Source: Flavobacterium aquidurense | Lineage (GTDB): Bacteria; Bacteroidota; Bacteroidia; Flavobacteriales; Flavobacteriaceae | Reading direction: 5' to 3' | DNA: 64,000 nucleotides | Assembly: GCF_001404985.1 (NCBI RefSeq) | Contig: NZ_JRLF01000011.1 | Coordinates: 310,001-374,000 of the forward strand | Shown: positions 17,832 to 26,895 of the stretch, in pieces | Layout: every line of letters begins with the position of its first letter | Position numbering within the stretch: the first letter of the stretch is position 1 | Made by a program: the position numbers and the translations under genes | Notes under the pieces: generated by a model | What the model was told of the DNA's origin: nothing | The model's input: the letters and a program-made list of their open reading frames with translations, nothing else | The model's database searches: none

Positions 17832-19961
17832 TTAAAACATCTTCGCAAATCCTTCGCTTTGTACTTTCCAAGTTCCGTCTTTTGGGAAACCCGGATTTTG
17901 TTCTGTGGTTCCGTCCCATCCGGCGCACATCATGGCAACGGCAGTTAACAATCCTCCATTTCCCGGAAGGTATAATGTCAATCTTTCTGCCTGATAATTA
18001 TGTCCGTTTTTTAAGTAGGTATTAGTCGTTACATTCATAAACAAGGCATCAATAGCTTTTTCCGGCATTTGTAAACGTGCCGCAGACATCGCCGTCATCG
18101 GGAAATCCCATCCCCAGGTTTTATCCCACGACCACGTTTTCCAGACCAGATCGAAGGTGTTTTTCATGATTTTTTTATCTAAAAGAGATGTTTCAGGAAG
18201 CATCCCAAAAGTTCCTAATACAGATGGATGATCTGTTTTGAATTCCGGATTGGTATAGGAATCTTTGGCACTTTCAGTCGCCAGATAAACCTGATCTAAT
18301 ATTGGCGATGGAGATAATTTAGCCAAAACAAGTTCCCATTTTTCAGGCACTTTCTGGTTTAATTTTTTCTTCCAATCGATTGCCGTTTTCAAAGCCCAAT
18401 TCCAATACGCTAATTCATAGGTTGGGTTAAAAGTTTCCATTGCCTTAAAACGTTCCTGCGCCGGAATAACGCCGGGACCTAAAACATATCGATCGTTTTT
18501 GCTGTCGTAATTGGCAAATGAAGCCATAAAATTTGCTGTTTCAAAAACACGCTCACTATATAAATTTAGCGTTGCTGTTGTTGGTTTTGCACGATACATC
18601 AATTCTGCATATGTAATAAAATGGGGCTGTTGCCAAAGCAAAAATGAACCTACAGATGACGGACTTTCGTTACCGTCAGGATCGGTCATTTTTTGCCATC
18701 TTGCACCTTCAAAACCTTGTCTTTGGGCTATATTTTTAGCTTTATCAAAAACTTTCTGATACCATGGAAGGCTTTTTTCCAGTAATTCAGGTCGGTTCCA
18801 GAGTGCAAAATGTACGCCGTGCCACCAATGCATTTCCAGATGCGGTTTTCCGTACCAACTGTTATAGGTTAAACCTGTTTCCTGAGGCGGAACTTTTCCT
18901 GTGCATTGTACTTTTGTTAAATATTGCGACAAGATTACTCTTCGCTCTAATTCTTTGGCACGCGGATCTGTACTACCTGAAAAATCTACTGCTGCACCAC
19001 TTTTCCAGAATTGCTCCCAGCCTTTTACACTGCTGTTTTCGATATCTGCAAAAGATACATTTGTTATTGCTTTTTTATTGGCTACAGCAAAAAGACAACT
19101 TAATTCTAATGTATTTGCATTAGAGGATTCAATCACAAAATAATGATCTGAAGTCTTTTTAATCTGTGCATTTCCTTTCCATTTTAAATTTACATCATAT
19201 GAAATACTGTCCATTGCATGCGTAACAATGGCTTCGGTTTTTGACTTTTCTACGAGGGTACTTTTATAATCTTGCTTTCCTTCCCATTTTGTCCCCATGT
19301 CTGCCCAATCGCCTGTTGGAAACGGAATTCTCAAGCTTATTTTTAAGCGTTTTTGCTGCAATAAATCCGATTTTACTTTCACGCCAATCGCATCTTTTTC
19401 CTGATGCGAAACCGTAAGAACGGTTACGGGAATTCCTTCTACCTCAAAATAACTTTCAATTTCACCTGTCCATAAATTCAATTTTTGAGAAATGGCTTTA
19501 ATGTCTTCAGGCTTTGCTGCTTTTCCGTCCTTCTTTATAATTTCAAAACCTAAATTTCCTAATTGCAATAAATGAGGATTCTGGCGGAACCAGTTTACAG
19601 CTTCGACTTTTCTCGCAGGTTCTTTGATCTGAACCGTGTATGAAATGTCCCTGCCATATTGCTTATAATCCCTCAGCGTTTCTGAAAACTTATAATTATT
19701 GGTGTTTTTATAACTATCCCAACCCCACTCTGATTGTGTCCCTAACGGAATCCCGTTTTCGTATTTTTTAGGGAATGTCTGTAATCCCGTAGCATCAACA
19801 GTAAAAGCAAAAGCACCATTACCAACGGTAAGCGAAGCTAAAGTATCCATAGCCGTAATTTGAACATTATGCCTTGTTACCAACGCTTTTCGATCAATTT
19901 TTTGTTGCGCCGATAATGAAATCGAGAATAGTGATATAATTATTAATAGATGTTTTTTCAT
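17832..19961 (-). CDS. Secreted glycosidase-like protein of probable (alpha/alpha)6 fold, family not assigned
   Basis: A 709-residue protein with signal peptide MKKHLLIIISLFSISLSAQ. The N-terminal half looks like a beta-sandwich (VQITAMDTLASLTVGNGAFAF). The second half, from about residue 340, has (alpha/alpha)6-barrel-like segments such as KPHLEMHWWHGVHFALWNRP, GARWQKMTDPDGNESPSSVG and FLLWQQPHFITYAELMYR, resembling GH65/GH95-type catalytic domains with acidic residues. I do not recognise a characterised family. Context, between a PL11 lyase and a DUF4450 protein, argues for action on rhamnogalacturonan oligosaccharides. A heptamer tandem repeat ends a few bases upstream of its start codon. 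Confidence 0.7.
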   Translation of the reverse strand: MKKHLLIIISLFSISLSAQQKIDRKALVTRHNVQITAMDTLASLTVGNGAFAFTVDATGLQTFPKKYENGIPLGTQSEWGWDSYKNTNNYKFSETLRDYKQYGRDISYTVQIKEPARKVEAVNWFRQNPHLLQLGNLGFEIIKKDGKAAKPEDIKAISQKLNLWTGEIESYFEVEGIPVTVLTVSHQEKDAIGVKVKSDLLQQKRLKISLRIPFPTGDWADMGTKWEGKQDYKSTLVEKSKTEAIVTHAMDSISYDVNLKWKGNAQIKKTSDHYFVIESSNANTLELSCLFAVANKKAITNVSFADIENSSVKGWEQFWKSGAAVDFSGSTDPRAKELERRVILSQYLTKVQCTGKVPPQETGLTYNSWYGKPHLEMHWWHGVHFALWNRPELLEKSLPWYQKVFDKAKNIAQRQGFEGARWQKMTDPDGNESPSSVGSFLLWQQPHFITYAELMYRAKPTTATLNLYSERVFETANFMASFANYDSKNDRYVLGPGVIPAQERFKAMETFNPTYELAYWNWALKTAIDWKKKLNQKVPEKWELVLAKLSPSPILDQVYLATESAKDSYTNPEFKTDHPSVLGTFGMLPETSLLDKKIMKNTFDLVWKTWSWDKTWGWDFPMTAMSAARLQMPEKAIDALFMNVTTNTYLKNGHNYQAERLTLYLPGNGGLLTAVAMMCAGWDGTTEQNPGFPKDGTWKVQSEGFAKMF

Positions 19962-19967
19962 TTGGTT

Positions 19968-20099
19968 AGGTTTCAGGTTTCAGGTTTCAGGTTTCAGGTT
20001 TCAGGTTTCAGGTTTCAGGTTTCAGGTTTCAGGTTTCAGGTTTCAGGTTTCAGGTTTCAGGTTTCAGGTTTCAGGTTTCAGGTTTCAGGTTTCAGGTTT
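19968..20099. repeat. Heptanucleotide tandem repeat (AGGTTTC), about 19 copies
   Basis: 132 bases of uninterrupted AGGTTTC units on the plus strand. On the minus strand the array ends six bases before the ATG of the glycosidase-like gene at 19961, so it takes up its translation initiation region. Copy-number change would move upstream signals by 7 bp per unit without changing the reading frame of the protein. Two more copies of the unit are found in the spacer near 26785-26797. Confidence 0.95.
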
Positions 20100-20106
20100 G
20101 TATATC

Positions 20107-20178
20107 GTCCCTACGGGACTCTGAAATGAGGGAAATTGATTTATTTTTTTGCTACCAATATTTAGCTCCTAACGGAGT
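20107..20178. repeat. Paired small hairpins, dispersed-repeat style
   Basis: GTCCCTACGGGAC (20108-20120) and GCTCCTAACGGAGT (near 20165-20178) are small hairpins separated by an AT-rich GAAATTGATTT...GCTACCAATATT stretch. The arrangement resembles a short repeat common in flavobacterial intergenic DNA. That comparison is from memory and not checked here. Confidence 0.45.
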
Positions 20179-20200
20179 ATTTTACCTCATTTTTTCTATT

Positions 20201-20282
20201 CTCTTTCTTCTTTATTCTTTCTTCTTTATTCTTTCTTCTTTATTCTTTCTTCTTTATTCTTTCTTCTTTCTTCTTTATTCTC
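20201..20282. repeat. Imperfect 14-base tandem repeat overlapping a stop codon
   Basis: About five units of TTCTTTCTTCTTTA, the last with a 7-base internal expansion. On the minus strand the TAA stop of the DUF4450 gene (20275-20277) is inside the last unit (GAATAAAGAAGAA). With the heptamer array and two hairpins, this makes nearly all of the 313-base spacer at 19962-20274 repetitive. Confidence 0.85.
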
Positions 20283-23200
20283 TCACCAACGTAACACTCA
20301 TCAAACCAATCACTACATCATTGGCAATAGTCTTTAAAGTCAGGCTTTTTAATATCTTGTTTTTATCTAATGGTAAATCTAATATAGTTCCTGCGCCGCC
20401 ATCGACTCCATAATTTGTGAATCCTTTTATGGATTTAAAATCCTTAAAATCTCTTGTTATTTCTCCTGTTTTAAAATAAACCCTTGGTGGTTTTGGAGCA
20501 TTTGTTGTAAAGGCCAAACCGTCAATAAAATAATCTTGCTCGATTGGCCACCAGTTTTCGGGATTTTTCAAAGGCAGAATTTCAGATGTTCCATCGGTGT
20601 AATTTACAGTAATTTCTCCATTTGTGATTCGGCTTTGCATTGGGTTTGTAGTTCCGGCAAGCATGAAATACGCATGCGACGCTTTTCCGTTTAACGGAAT
20701 TGTAATACTCTCGGGGAAATTATCCCACATTGATGTGAAGATGATATTCTTCTGGTTTTCATCAAAAGGTGTTTGAAACGGAATCCCGTTTGGCGTTGAA
20801 ATTTGTCCGTTTGTTTTTGCTTTTTTGCGCAATCCTTTATCATCTATTTTTACGGTAACGTTTGGATAACACCAATTTCCAATACCTTGTTTTGGCAATT
20901 GTAAAGTTACTGCCTGTGGTCTTGGCGACAAATATTCATAATTAAAAATATCAGTCACTTTTGAATTGAAAAATGAGGTAAGCGAAATTTTTTCTGTACG
21001 CTTTGATTTATCCAATGCAACATCCCAGTTTGTAACTATTGCAGCAGATTCATTTACCGGTTTTACGTTTACATGAATAGGTTTCCACCAGGATACTTCA
21101 CCTTGCTTCAATTCTATAAAAAAGAGTTTGTTACCTGCCAAATTCACTTTTGCCCTGAGCGAATGATCTGTTTTCGAAATTTCACTCAAAACATTTTGCG
21201 GATCATATATGGATATGATTTTAGCTTTAGACGTTTTTAGCTCAAGGCTTTCATTTACTGTATAATTTTCTTTTAATTTTATAGCTTCTGCAAGATCTCC
21301 TTTCCATTTAATTTTTATTTCATAAACCATATTGTAGGGAACCTCGATACTTATTTTTGGATTTCCTATATTCTCCGGAACCACTTTCCAGGAAACTGAT
21401 TTTCCGTTAACGGTAATACTTTCTACCGCTTCATAAGAAGAATTTAAAACTAGATGCAAATTCATTTTAGCCAAGAATTGGTTTTTAATGACGTATTTTG
21501 CTGAATTATTTTCTCTTTTAAAGTCAATTGAAATATCCGGGATTTCTAAAGAAGCCTGATTCCATTTTTCTGGAAAACCGGGTTTAATTGTTAAAACTCC
21601 CGCCAATGCATCAGGCTGAATACCAAAAAGACCTTCTACCAATGTTCTCGAAGCCATACCAATTGGGTCGGCAAAATCACGATACAATTCGCCACGCATC
21701 GCATCCTGATACAAAAGCTGCTCAAAACCTCCCGGTGAAGCACCTAAATACATACTTTCGACCAGAGCACTTTCCCACATTTTAAACGCTTTTTCTGATT
21801 GTCCGCCTTGCCAGAATGCCAGTGAAGTATGCAATTGTTCTGCTAATGCCACATTATTCGTCGACCATGTATAAGGCTGCCAATTTGTGGTACTAATTAC
21901 ATAAAGATCTTTTTTATCCAGTCCTTCTGCCAAAATGGGAATATGCGGGATCTGATTATTAACGTAATCCAACATTTGATAACTCTCGAAAGGGTTTGAT
22001 AATTCTGAATCTATCGTGTGGTAAATACTCCAAATCCCTGGTGTATCATGCAATAATCTGTTTCCTAAAGCATCTTTATATTCGGCAAAGATTCCTTTAT
22101 TGGCGACCCAAAGCTGATTGTTTGCTGCTTTTAGAATTTTGTCTGCTTCTGTACTAAATGGGTTCTGATCCTGTTGAATTTTCTTCGCAATTTGCGCCAT
22201 TGTTTTATTCGCATAATAATTATAAGCTGAAGAATGAATGACTCCGCCTCCACTGTATTGCAAGGCGTCACTGGCCCAAATTGAGGCATATGCATCATAT
22301 AATCCGTCGCTATCAGGATCAAAATTTCTCTTTTCCCAATTTAAATGTCTCTGGATTACAGGCCACATTTCTTTTATGAATGCTGTATCTCCTGTCCATT
22401 TAAAATGCCGCAGCATTTGATCTATAAAAACCAAATTCATATCATAATGATGCGCTACAGTATTCTTGTTTGGGCTTCGGCTAATATAACCACTGCTGAA
22501 CATCGAAGTTCCCATTTCTTCTTTTTGGCGCGCTAAATTTCTTTCCTGATCCAATACAATCGGACCATTTTCAGGACTTGTAACCTGCGAATTGCTATAA
22601 CTTGTAAAATGCGTTTTTGCACGATCATGCCAACCCAAAGGATCAGCGGTGTAAGCACCTCGCCAGGCATTAAGATACATTCGCCAGGCAATAGCACCAT
22701 GAAGATAAGCAGGACTTTCCCAAATTCCGTCAGCCGCTATCGCAAGTGCAGATCCTAATGTATTGACGTAAGGATCAGGAGTTGAAACTTTGACTCTATT
22801 GGCTAAAAATTGCGTTTGCTGCACTGACTTTTCATACAATTGAGTGATACTTTTTTGACTGTAATTTGTTTTTGAATCTTCTGTCAAAAACAGCCAATAA
22901 TCCCCTTTTTCAGAAACAGATTTTATTTTTCCTGTAATAAGACTCAGCGATTCTGGATTCGAATTATAAAGTTCTAATGGCTTATTTTGCATTTTTGCAT
23001 TGGCCAAACGAGTTGCTGATTCCGGGAAAAATCCGGTTAGATTTTTATTGTTTCCTGTTTTTTGTTTATTGCTTTCAGAACCGTATTCTAATAAAAAAGA
23101 TTGCTCTTTGATAGTATATTTATTATTGATACAATATTCTGGCTGTAAATAAAAAACCGATTCGGGATCAGCACCAATATCTCCGTCGCGACTAAACTTT

Positions 23201-23688
23201 TTTCCGGTTGCGCCACCAAAAGCCCAAATTAAACTGGTGCTTTTAGAAACGTTTTTACCGTATATTTTTACAATAAAACCTTCACTTTCTTTTAAGGCAA
23301 CTACATCTACAAACAATTTTCCGTTTCCTAAAATGGGGTCTTCAATGGTATACTGCATTGTGCCTAAAACATAACGTGTATCAATTTTTAAAGCTTCAGT
23401 AATCCATTTGCTGTCTTTCCCGTTTGTTAAACCAAGTTTGAAATTGCCTCCCATTCCTGGCATATACATTGCAAATTCAGGCAAATCACCAGTTTCAGCC
23501 CTAAATCCGGTATTAGAACCGTATAAGGCGCGATTGAATTTTCGAATACCATTTTTTAAAACAAAACTATTTCCGTCAGGCACATAATGCATTTTACGCA
23601 ACGCCTTATTTTCCTGTCCAAATGTTGTGACTGAACACAATAGAAACAAGCAGGTAAAAGTTTGAATAAAGTGCCTTTTAATTTTCAT
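20275..23688 (-). CDS. DUF4450-type large secreted protein, probable (alpha/alpha)6 glycosidase
   Basis: A 1137-residue protein with a signal peptide ending CSVTTFGQ. The N-terminal MHYVPDGNSFVLKNGIRKFNRALYG is typical of DUF4450 proteins. The middle (about 330-720) has an (alpha/alpha)6-toroid look: IAWRMYLNAWRGAYTADPLGW, MRHFKWTGDTAFIKEMWPV, DGLYDAYASIWASDALQYSG and PGGFEQLLYQDAMRGELYRD. The C-terminus is beta-rich. DUF4450 proteins are found in rhamnogalacturonan loci of Bacteroidota, but I know of no firm activity. It heads the operon with the glycosidase-like and PL11 genes, and its promoter region carries the shared operator. Confidence 0.8.
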   Translation of the reverse strand: MKIKRHFIQTFTCLFLLCSVTTFGQENKALRKMHYVPDGNSFVLKNGIRKFNRALYGSNTGFRAETGDLPEFAMYMPGMGGNFKLGLTNGKDSKWITEALKIDTRYVLGTMQYTIEDPILGNGKLFVDVVALKESEGFIVKIYGKNVSKSTSLIWAFGGATGKKFSRDGDIGADPESVFYLQPEYCINNKYTIKEQSFLLEYGSESNKQKTGNNKNLTGFFPESATRLANAKMQNKPLELYNSNPESLSLITGKIKSVSEKGDYWLFLTEDSKTNYSQKSITQLYEKSVQQTQFLANRVKVSTPDPYVNTLGSALAIAADGIWESPAYLHGAIAWRMYLNAWRGAYTADPLGWHDRAKTHFTSYSNSQVTSPENGPIVLDQERNLARQKEEMGTSMFSSGYISRSPNKNTVAHHYDMNLVFIDQMLRHFKWTGDTAFIKEMWPVIQRHLNWEKRNFDPDSDGLYDAYASIWASDALQYSGGGVIHSSAYNYYANKTMAQIAKKIQQDQNPFSTEADKILKAANNQLWVANKGIFAEYKDALGNRLLHDTPGIWSIYHTIDSELSNPFESYQMLDYVNNQIPHIPILAEGLDKKDLYVISTTNWQPYTWSTNNVALAEQLHTSLAFWQGGQSEKAFKMWESALVESMYLGASPGGFEQLLYQDAMRGELYRDFADPIGMASRTLVEGLFGIQPDALAGVLTIKPGFPEKWNQASLEIPDISIDFKRENNSAKYVIKNQFLAKMNLHLVLNSSYEAVESITVNGKSVSWKVVPENIGNPKISIEVPYNMVYEIKIKWKGDLAEAIKLKENYTVNESLELKTSKAKIISIYDPQNVLSEISKTDHSLRAKVNLAGNKLFFIELKQGEVSWWKPIHVNVKPVNESAAIVTNWDVALDKSKRTEKISLTSFFNSKVTDIFNYEYLSPRPQAVTLQLPKQGIGNWCYPNVTVKIDDKGLRKKAKTNGQISTPNGIPFQTPFDENQKNIIFTSMWDNFPESITIPLNGKASHAYFMLAGTTNPMQSRITNGEITVNYTDGTSEILPLKNPENWWPIEQDYFIDGLAFTTNAPKPPRVYFKTGEITRDFKDFKSIKGFTNYGVDGGAGTILDLPLDKNKILKSLTLKTIANDVVIGLMSVTLVRE

Positions 23689-23810
23689 ATCGCTTTAAAA
23701 ATGAATTATTCCTGAATTTATTAGACATATCAAAAACATCGATTTTATACTATTTTGTACTATTTATGTCAATCTTTCAATATAGATGCAATTTCTTTGT
23801 TTTTTAGTGG

Positions 23811-23832
23811 TATAGTATCCTGTACCTACCTG
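23811..23832 (-). promoter_or_regulatory. Predicted rhamnose-regulon operator, DUF4450 side
   Basis: The minus strand reads CAGGTAGGTACAGGATACTA. CAGGT and CAGGA boxes are exactly 10 bases apart, with the TACTA arm after the second. A degenerate third copy (TACTATTTTGTACTATTT, 23749-23766) lies nearer the DUF4450 start. No good -7 element was found at the standard distance here. Confidence 0.6.
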
Positions 23833-23878
23833 ATTTTTGATAAAAACATAATTTATAATTTTTCAATATTTTAACATC

Positions 23879-23919
23879 ATAGTACAGGATACTATATAAA
23901 AACAGAACTCATAGCTTTG
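23879..23919 (+). promoter_or_regulatory. Perfect palindromic operator plus -7 element of the GH2 operon
   Basis: ATAGTA-CAGGA-TACTAT (23879-23895) is a perfect 6-base inverted repeat around CAGGA. TAGCTTTG at 23912-23919 fits the Bacteroidota -7 consensus TAnnTTTG, 22 bases after CAGGA. The start codon follows at 23939. This is the cleanest copy of the operator in the window. Confidence 0.75.
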
Positions 23920-23938
23920 AAATAACATCAAATTAACT

Positions 23939-26785
23939 ATGCGGTCAAAAAAAATAATTCATATAAGCATACTCCTTCTTTTGTTTATTTATAAAAGCAA
24001 TGCGCAACAAACTGATAAGGTTTATCTGTCAGGAAAAGATTTTGAGTATCCTGTGCAATGGGATTTTTATTGTACAGGCGGAAAAAATAGTAAAATATGG
24101 TCTAAAATAAATGTTCCCTCACAATGGGAACTGGAAGGCTTTGGCGAATATACCTATGGGCGATGGTATAAAGAACTAAACCAAAAAGAACCAAGTAAAG
24201 AGGAAGGTTTTTATAAATATGAATTCAATGTTCCTGCACATTATAAAGACAAGGATGTTCTCATTGCATTTGGTGGCGCCATGACGGATACCGAAGTCAA
24301 AATAAACGGAAAATTAGCAGGAGCGATTCATCAGGGTGGTTTTTATGAATTTAAATATGATATTTCGTCTTTATTAAAATTTGGTTCTGTTAATATTTTA
24401 GAAGTTCATGTCTGGAAACATTCGGCAAATAAGTCCGTAAATGCGGCAGAACGAAGAGCCGATTGGTGGTTGTTTGGCGGTATCTATCGTCCGGTTTGGC
24501 TTGAAGTTTCTCCTAAATCACACATTCAGAATATCGCTGTAAATCCCAAAATGGATGGTTCTTTGACGGTTGATCTTCATTTAAAAAACATTCAGAAGAA
24601 CAGCACTTTAGAAGTTTTATTAAAAGGAACAAAAGGAGAAAATTTTCAAACCTTTACTTTTCCTGTAAAGGCAAAAAATAACACAGAAACCATTGCAGCT
24701 CAATGGAAAGATATAAAACCATGGAATCCTGAAAACCCTAATTTATATGATTTAGAATTGACTTTAAAACAAAACGGAACTACAATTCATGAATACCATA
24801 AGAGAATTGGGTTTAAAACTTTGGAATTTAAAAAACAAGACGGAATTTATGTTAATGGTACTAAAATTATCATGAAAGGAATTAATCGTCATTCATTTTG
24901 GCCTGAAGGCGGACGAAGTACCAGCAAACGAATCAGCAAAATGGATGTTGAATTAATAAAAGACATGAACATGAATGCCGTTCGCGGACATTATCCGCCA
25001 GACAATCACTTTTTAGAGGCTTGTGATTCATTGGGGCTTTTTGTTTTGAATGAATTGGCGGGCTGGCAAAACTCCTATGATACTGAAACCGGAACTAAAT
25101 TAGTGACAGAAATGGTAACTCGTGATGTCAATCATCCTTCAGTAATTATTTGGGACAATGGTAATGAAGGCGGTTGGAATTATGATGTCGATAAAGTTTT
25201 TTCCGAAAATGATCCGCAAAAAAGAATTGTGATTCATCCGTGGGCAGATTTTAATGGCTGGGACACGCATCATTATCCAACTTATCTAACGGGAATGCAT
25301 CGATTTAATGCAGGCGAAAACGTATTTTTTCCTACTGAGTTTATGCACGGAACCTATGATAACGGACACGGAGCGGCTCTCGAAGATTTCTGGAATCGCT
25401 ATAAACAAAGTCCTTTATTTGCGGGAGGTTTTATGTGGGCGATGCTCGATGAAGCCGTAAAACGATCAGATTGGACGGGCGATGTAAAATTTGATTCTAA
25501 AGGTTCGCTTGCAGCAGATGGAATTCTTGGACCTCATCGCGAAAGAGAAGGAAGTTATTATACGGTAAAGGAAGTCTGGGCGCCAATTCAGTTTCTGCCA
25601 AAGCAAGTTACAGATGGTTTTGACGGATCATTTTTAATCTCAAATGATTATCTTTTTAGTAATCTGAATTCCTGTAAAATGGAATTCAAAGTGATAAAAG
25701 CGGCTAAAAATATTCTTTATACAAATGAAATTGCAAAAGAGATAAGCTCCGGCACAATTGAGATTCCGGATATTGATCCGGGAGAAACACGAAAAATTAA
25801 ATTTAATATTCCGTCTAATTTTTATGAAGGGGATATTTTGTCTATTTCTGCTTTCGATCAGTTCAATAAAGAAATTTATACCTGGACATGGCCCATTCAT
25901 AAAGCAAAATTTTATGCTGAAAAATTCTTAACAATTCAGGATACAAAAGCAAAAGCGCTGGTTACAAAAACAGACAATGAAATTATTTTAAAAGGAAATG
26001 ATGTTTCTGTGACTTTTGATGCATTAACTGGAGAAATTACAACGGTTAAAAATGCGACTTCAATTATTCCGCTAAAAAATGGACCGCGTCCAATTGGGAT
26101 GAAAGCGAAACTAAAAGACATTCAGATTTCGCAAGAAGGTGACAAAGCCGTTTGTAAAGTCAATTATTCAGGTGGATTATCTGCCATAAAATGGATTATG
26201 GAACCAGACGGAAGGTTTAAAATGGAATTACTTGCGCTAAAAAATGCGTCAGGAGGCAGCGGTTTTGACGGTGCTTTTTTTGAAGATAAAATCAATGCTT
26301 TCGGAATCACATTCAGTTTTCCTGAAAAGGAAGTTACCGGAATAAAATGGTTTGGAAGAGGCCCCTACCATGTTTGGAAAAATCGAATTAAAGGTACTAC
26401 TTACGGCTTTTGGGAGAAAGAGTATAACAACACGATAACGGGTGAAAGTTTTGAGAATCTTATTTATCCGGAGTTTAAAGGCTATCATGCCAATTTATTG
26501 GGAGCGAATCTAAAAGCAGGAAATTCATCTTTTAAAGTTTTTAGCGAATCTGATAATTTATTCCTTAGACTATTTACACCGGATCTGCCTAAAAATGCTT
26601 TCCCGGGAAGTTATCCGCAACCGGACTTTCCGGAGGGAGATATTTCGTTTATGTATGAAATTCCGGCAATGAGAGATTTTAAACCCTTAGAACAACAAGG
26701 ACCGCAAAGCCAGCCAACTAATATTCGTATCAAAAGTGGTGATGACGGGATTATGATGAATTTATGGTTTGATTTTAGAAACTAG
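23939..26785 (+). CDS. Glycoside hydrolase family 2 (beta-galactosidase-like)
   Basis: A 948-residue secreted enzyme with signal peptide ending YKSNAQ. Domain order is typical for GH2: a jelly-roll sugar-binding domain (WDFYCTGG, VNVPSQWELEGFGEYTYG-like start), an Ig-like domain, a TIM barrel with IYVNGTKIIMKGINRHSFWP, the acid/base segment IIWDNGNEGGWN and the probable nucleophile region FFPTEFMHG, then C-terminal beta domains. GH2 enzymes in rhamnogalacturonan loci remove galactosyl or other beta-linked side groups. The exact substrate is inferred. It is the first gene of a plus-strand operon with the acetylesterase. Confidence 0.88.
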   Translation: MRSKKIIHISILLLLFIYKSNAQQTDKVYLSGKDFEYPVQWDFYCTGGKNSKIWSKINVPSQWELEGFGEYTYGRWYKELNQKEPSKEEGFYKYEFNVPAHYKDKDVLIAFGGAMTDTEVKINGKLAGAIHQGGFYEFKYDISSLLKFGSVNILEVHVWKHSANKSVNAAERRADWWLFGGIYRPVWLEVSPKSHIQNIAVNPKMDGSLTVDLHLKNIQKNSTLEVLLKGTKGENFQTFTFPVKAKNNTETIAAQWKDIKPWNPENPNLYDLELTLKQNGTTIHEYHKRIGFKTLEFKKQDGIYVNGTKIIMKGINRHSFWPEGGRSTSKRISKMDVELIKDMNMNAVRGHYPPDNHFLEACDSLGLFVLNELAGWQNSYDTETGTKLVTEMVTRDVNHPSVIIWDNGNEGGWNYDVDKVFSENDPQKRIVIHPWADFNGWDTHHYPTYLTGMHRFNAGENVFFPTEFMHGTYDNGHGAALEDFWNRYKQSPLFAGGFMWAMLDEAVKRSDWTGDVKFDSKGSLAADGILGPHREREGSYYTVKEVWAPIQFLPKQVTDGFDGSFLISNDYLFSNLNSCKMEFKVIKAAKNILYTNEIAKEISSGTIEIPDIDPGETRKIKFNIPSNFYEGDILSISAFDQFNKEIYTWTWPIHKAKFYAEKFLTIQDTKAKALVTKTDNEIILKGNDVSVTFDALTGEITTVKNATSIIPLKNGPRPIGMKAKLKDIQISQEGDKAVCKVNYSGGLSAIKWIMEPDGRFKMELLALKNASGGSGFDGAFFEDKINAFGITFSFPEKEVTGIKWFGRGPYHVWKNRIKGTTYGFWEKEYNNTITGESFENLIYPEFKGYHANLLGANLKAGNSSFKVFSESDNLFLRLFTPDLPKNAFPGSYPQPDFPEGDISFMYEIPAMRDFKPLEQQGPQSQPTNIRIKSGDDGIMMNLWFDFRN

Positions 26786-26812
26786 AGGTTTCAGGTTAGC
26801 TTTGACAAAGCT
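26785..26812. repeat. Two AGGTTTC-type units and a small hairpin
   Basis: AGGTTTCAGGTTAGC, just after the GH2 stop, repeats the heptamer unit of 19968-20099. AGCTTTG and CAAAGCT (26798-26812) then form a 7-bp hairpin with a one-base loop. The rest of the 110-base gap to the next gene is made of ACATTTT/ACAATTC-like imperfect repeats. Confidence 0.55.
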
Positions 26813-26895
26813 TCATAATTGTTTTTACAATTCACATTTTACATTTTCACATTTTCATATTCTACAATTCACAATTCACAACTAATAATTCAATA

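Noticed and set aside
19968-20099. CRISPR-like or telomere-like function of the heptamer array
   Set aside because: It is a simple uninterrupted heptamer repeat within an operon, without spacers. A simple-sequence repeat is enough to explain it.
23748-23766. Third operator near the DUF4450 start (TACTATTTTGTACTATTT)
   Set aside because: Only partly matches: the CAGGA core reads CAAAA on the minus strand and no -7 element is at the proper distance. It is mentioned as degenerate but not counted.
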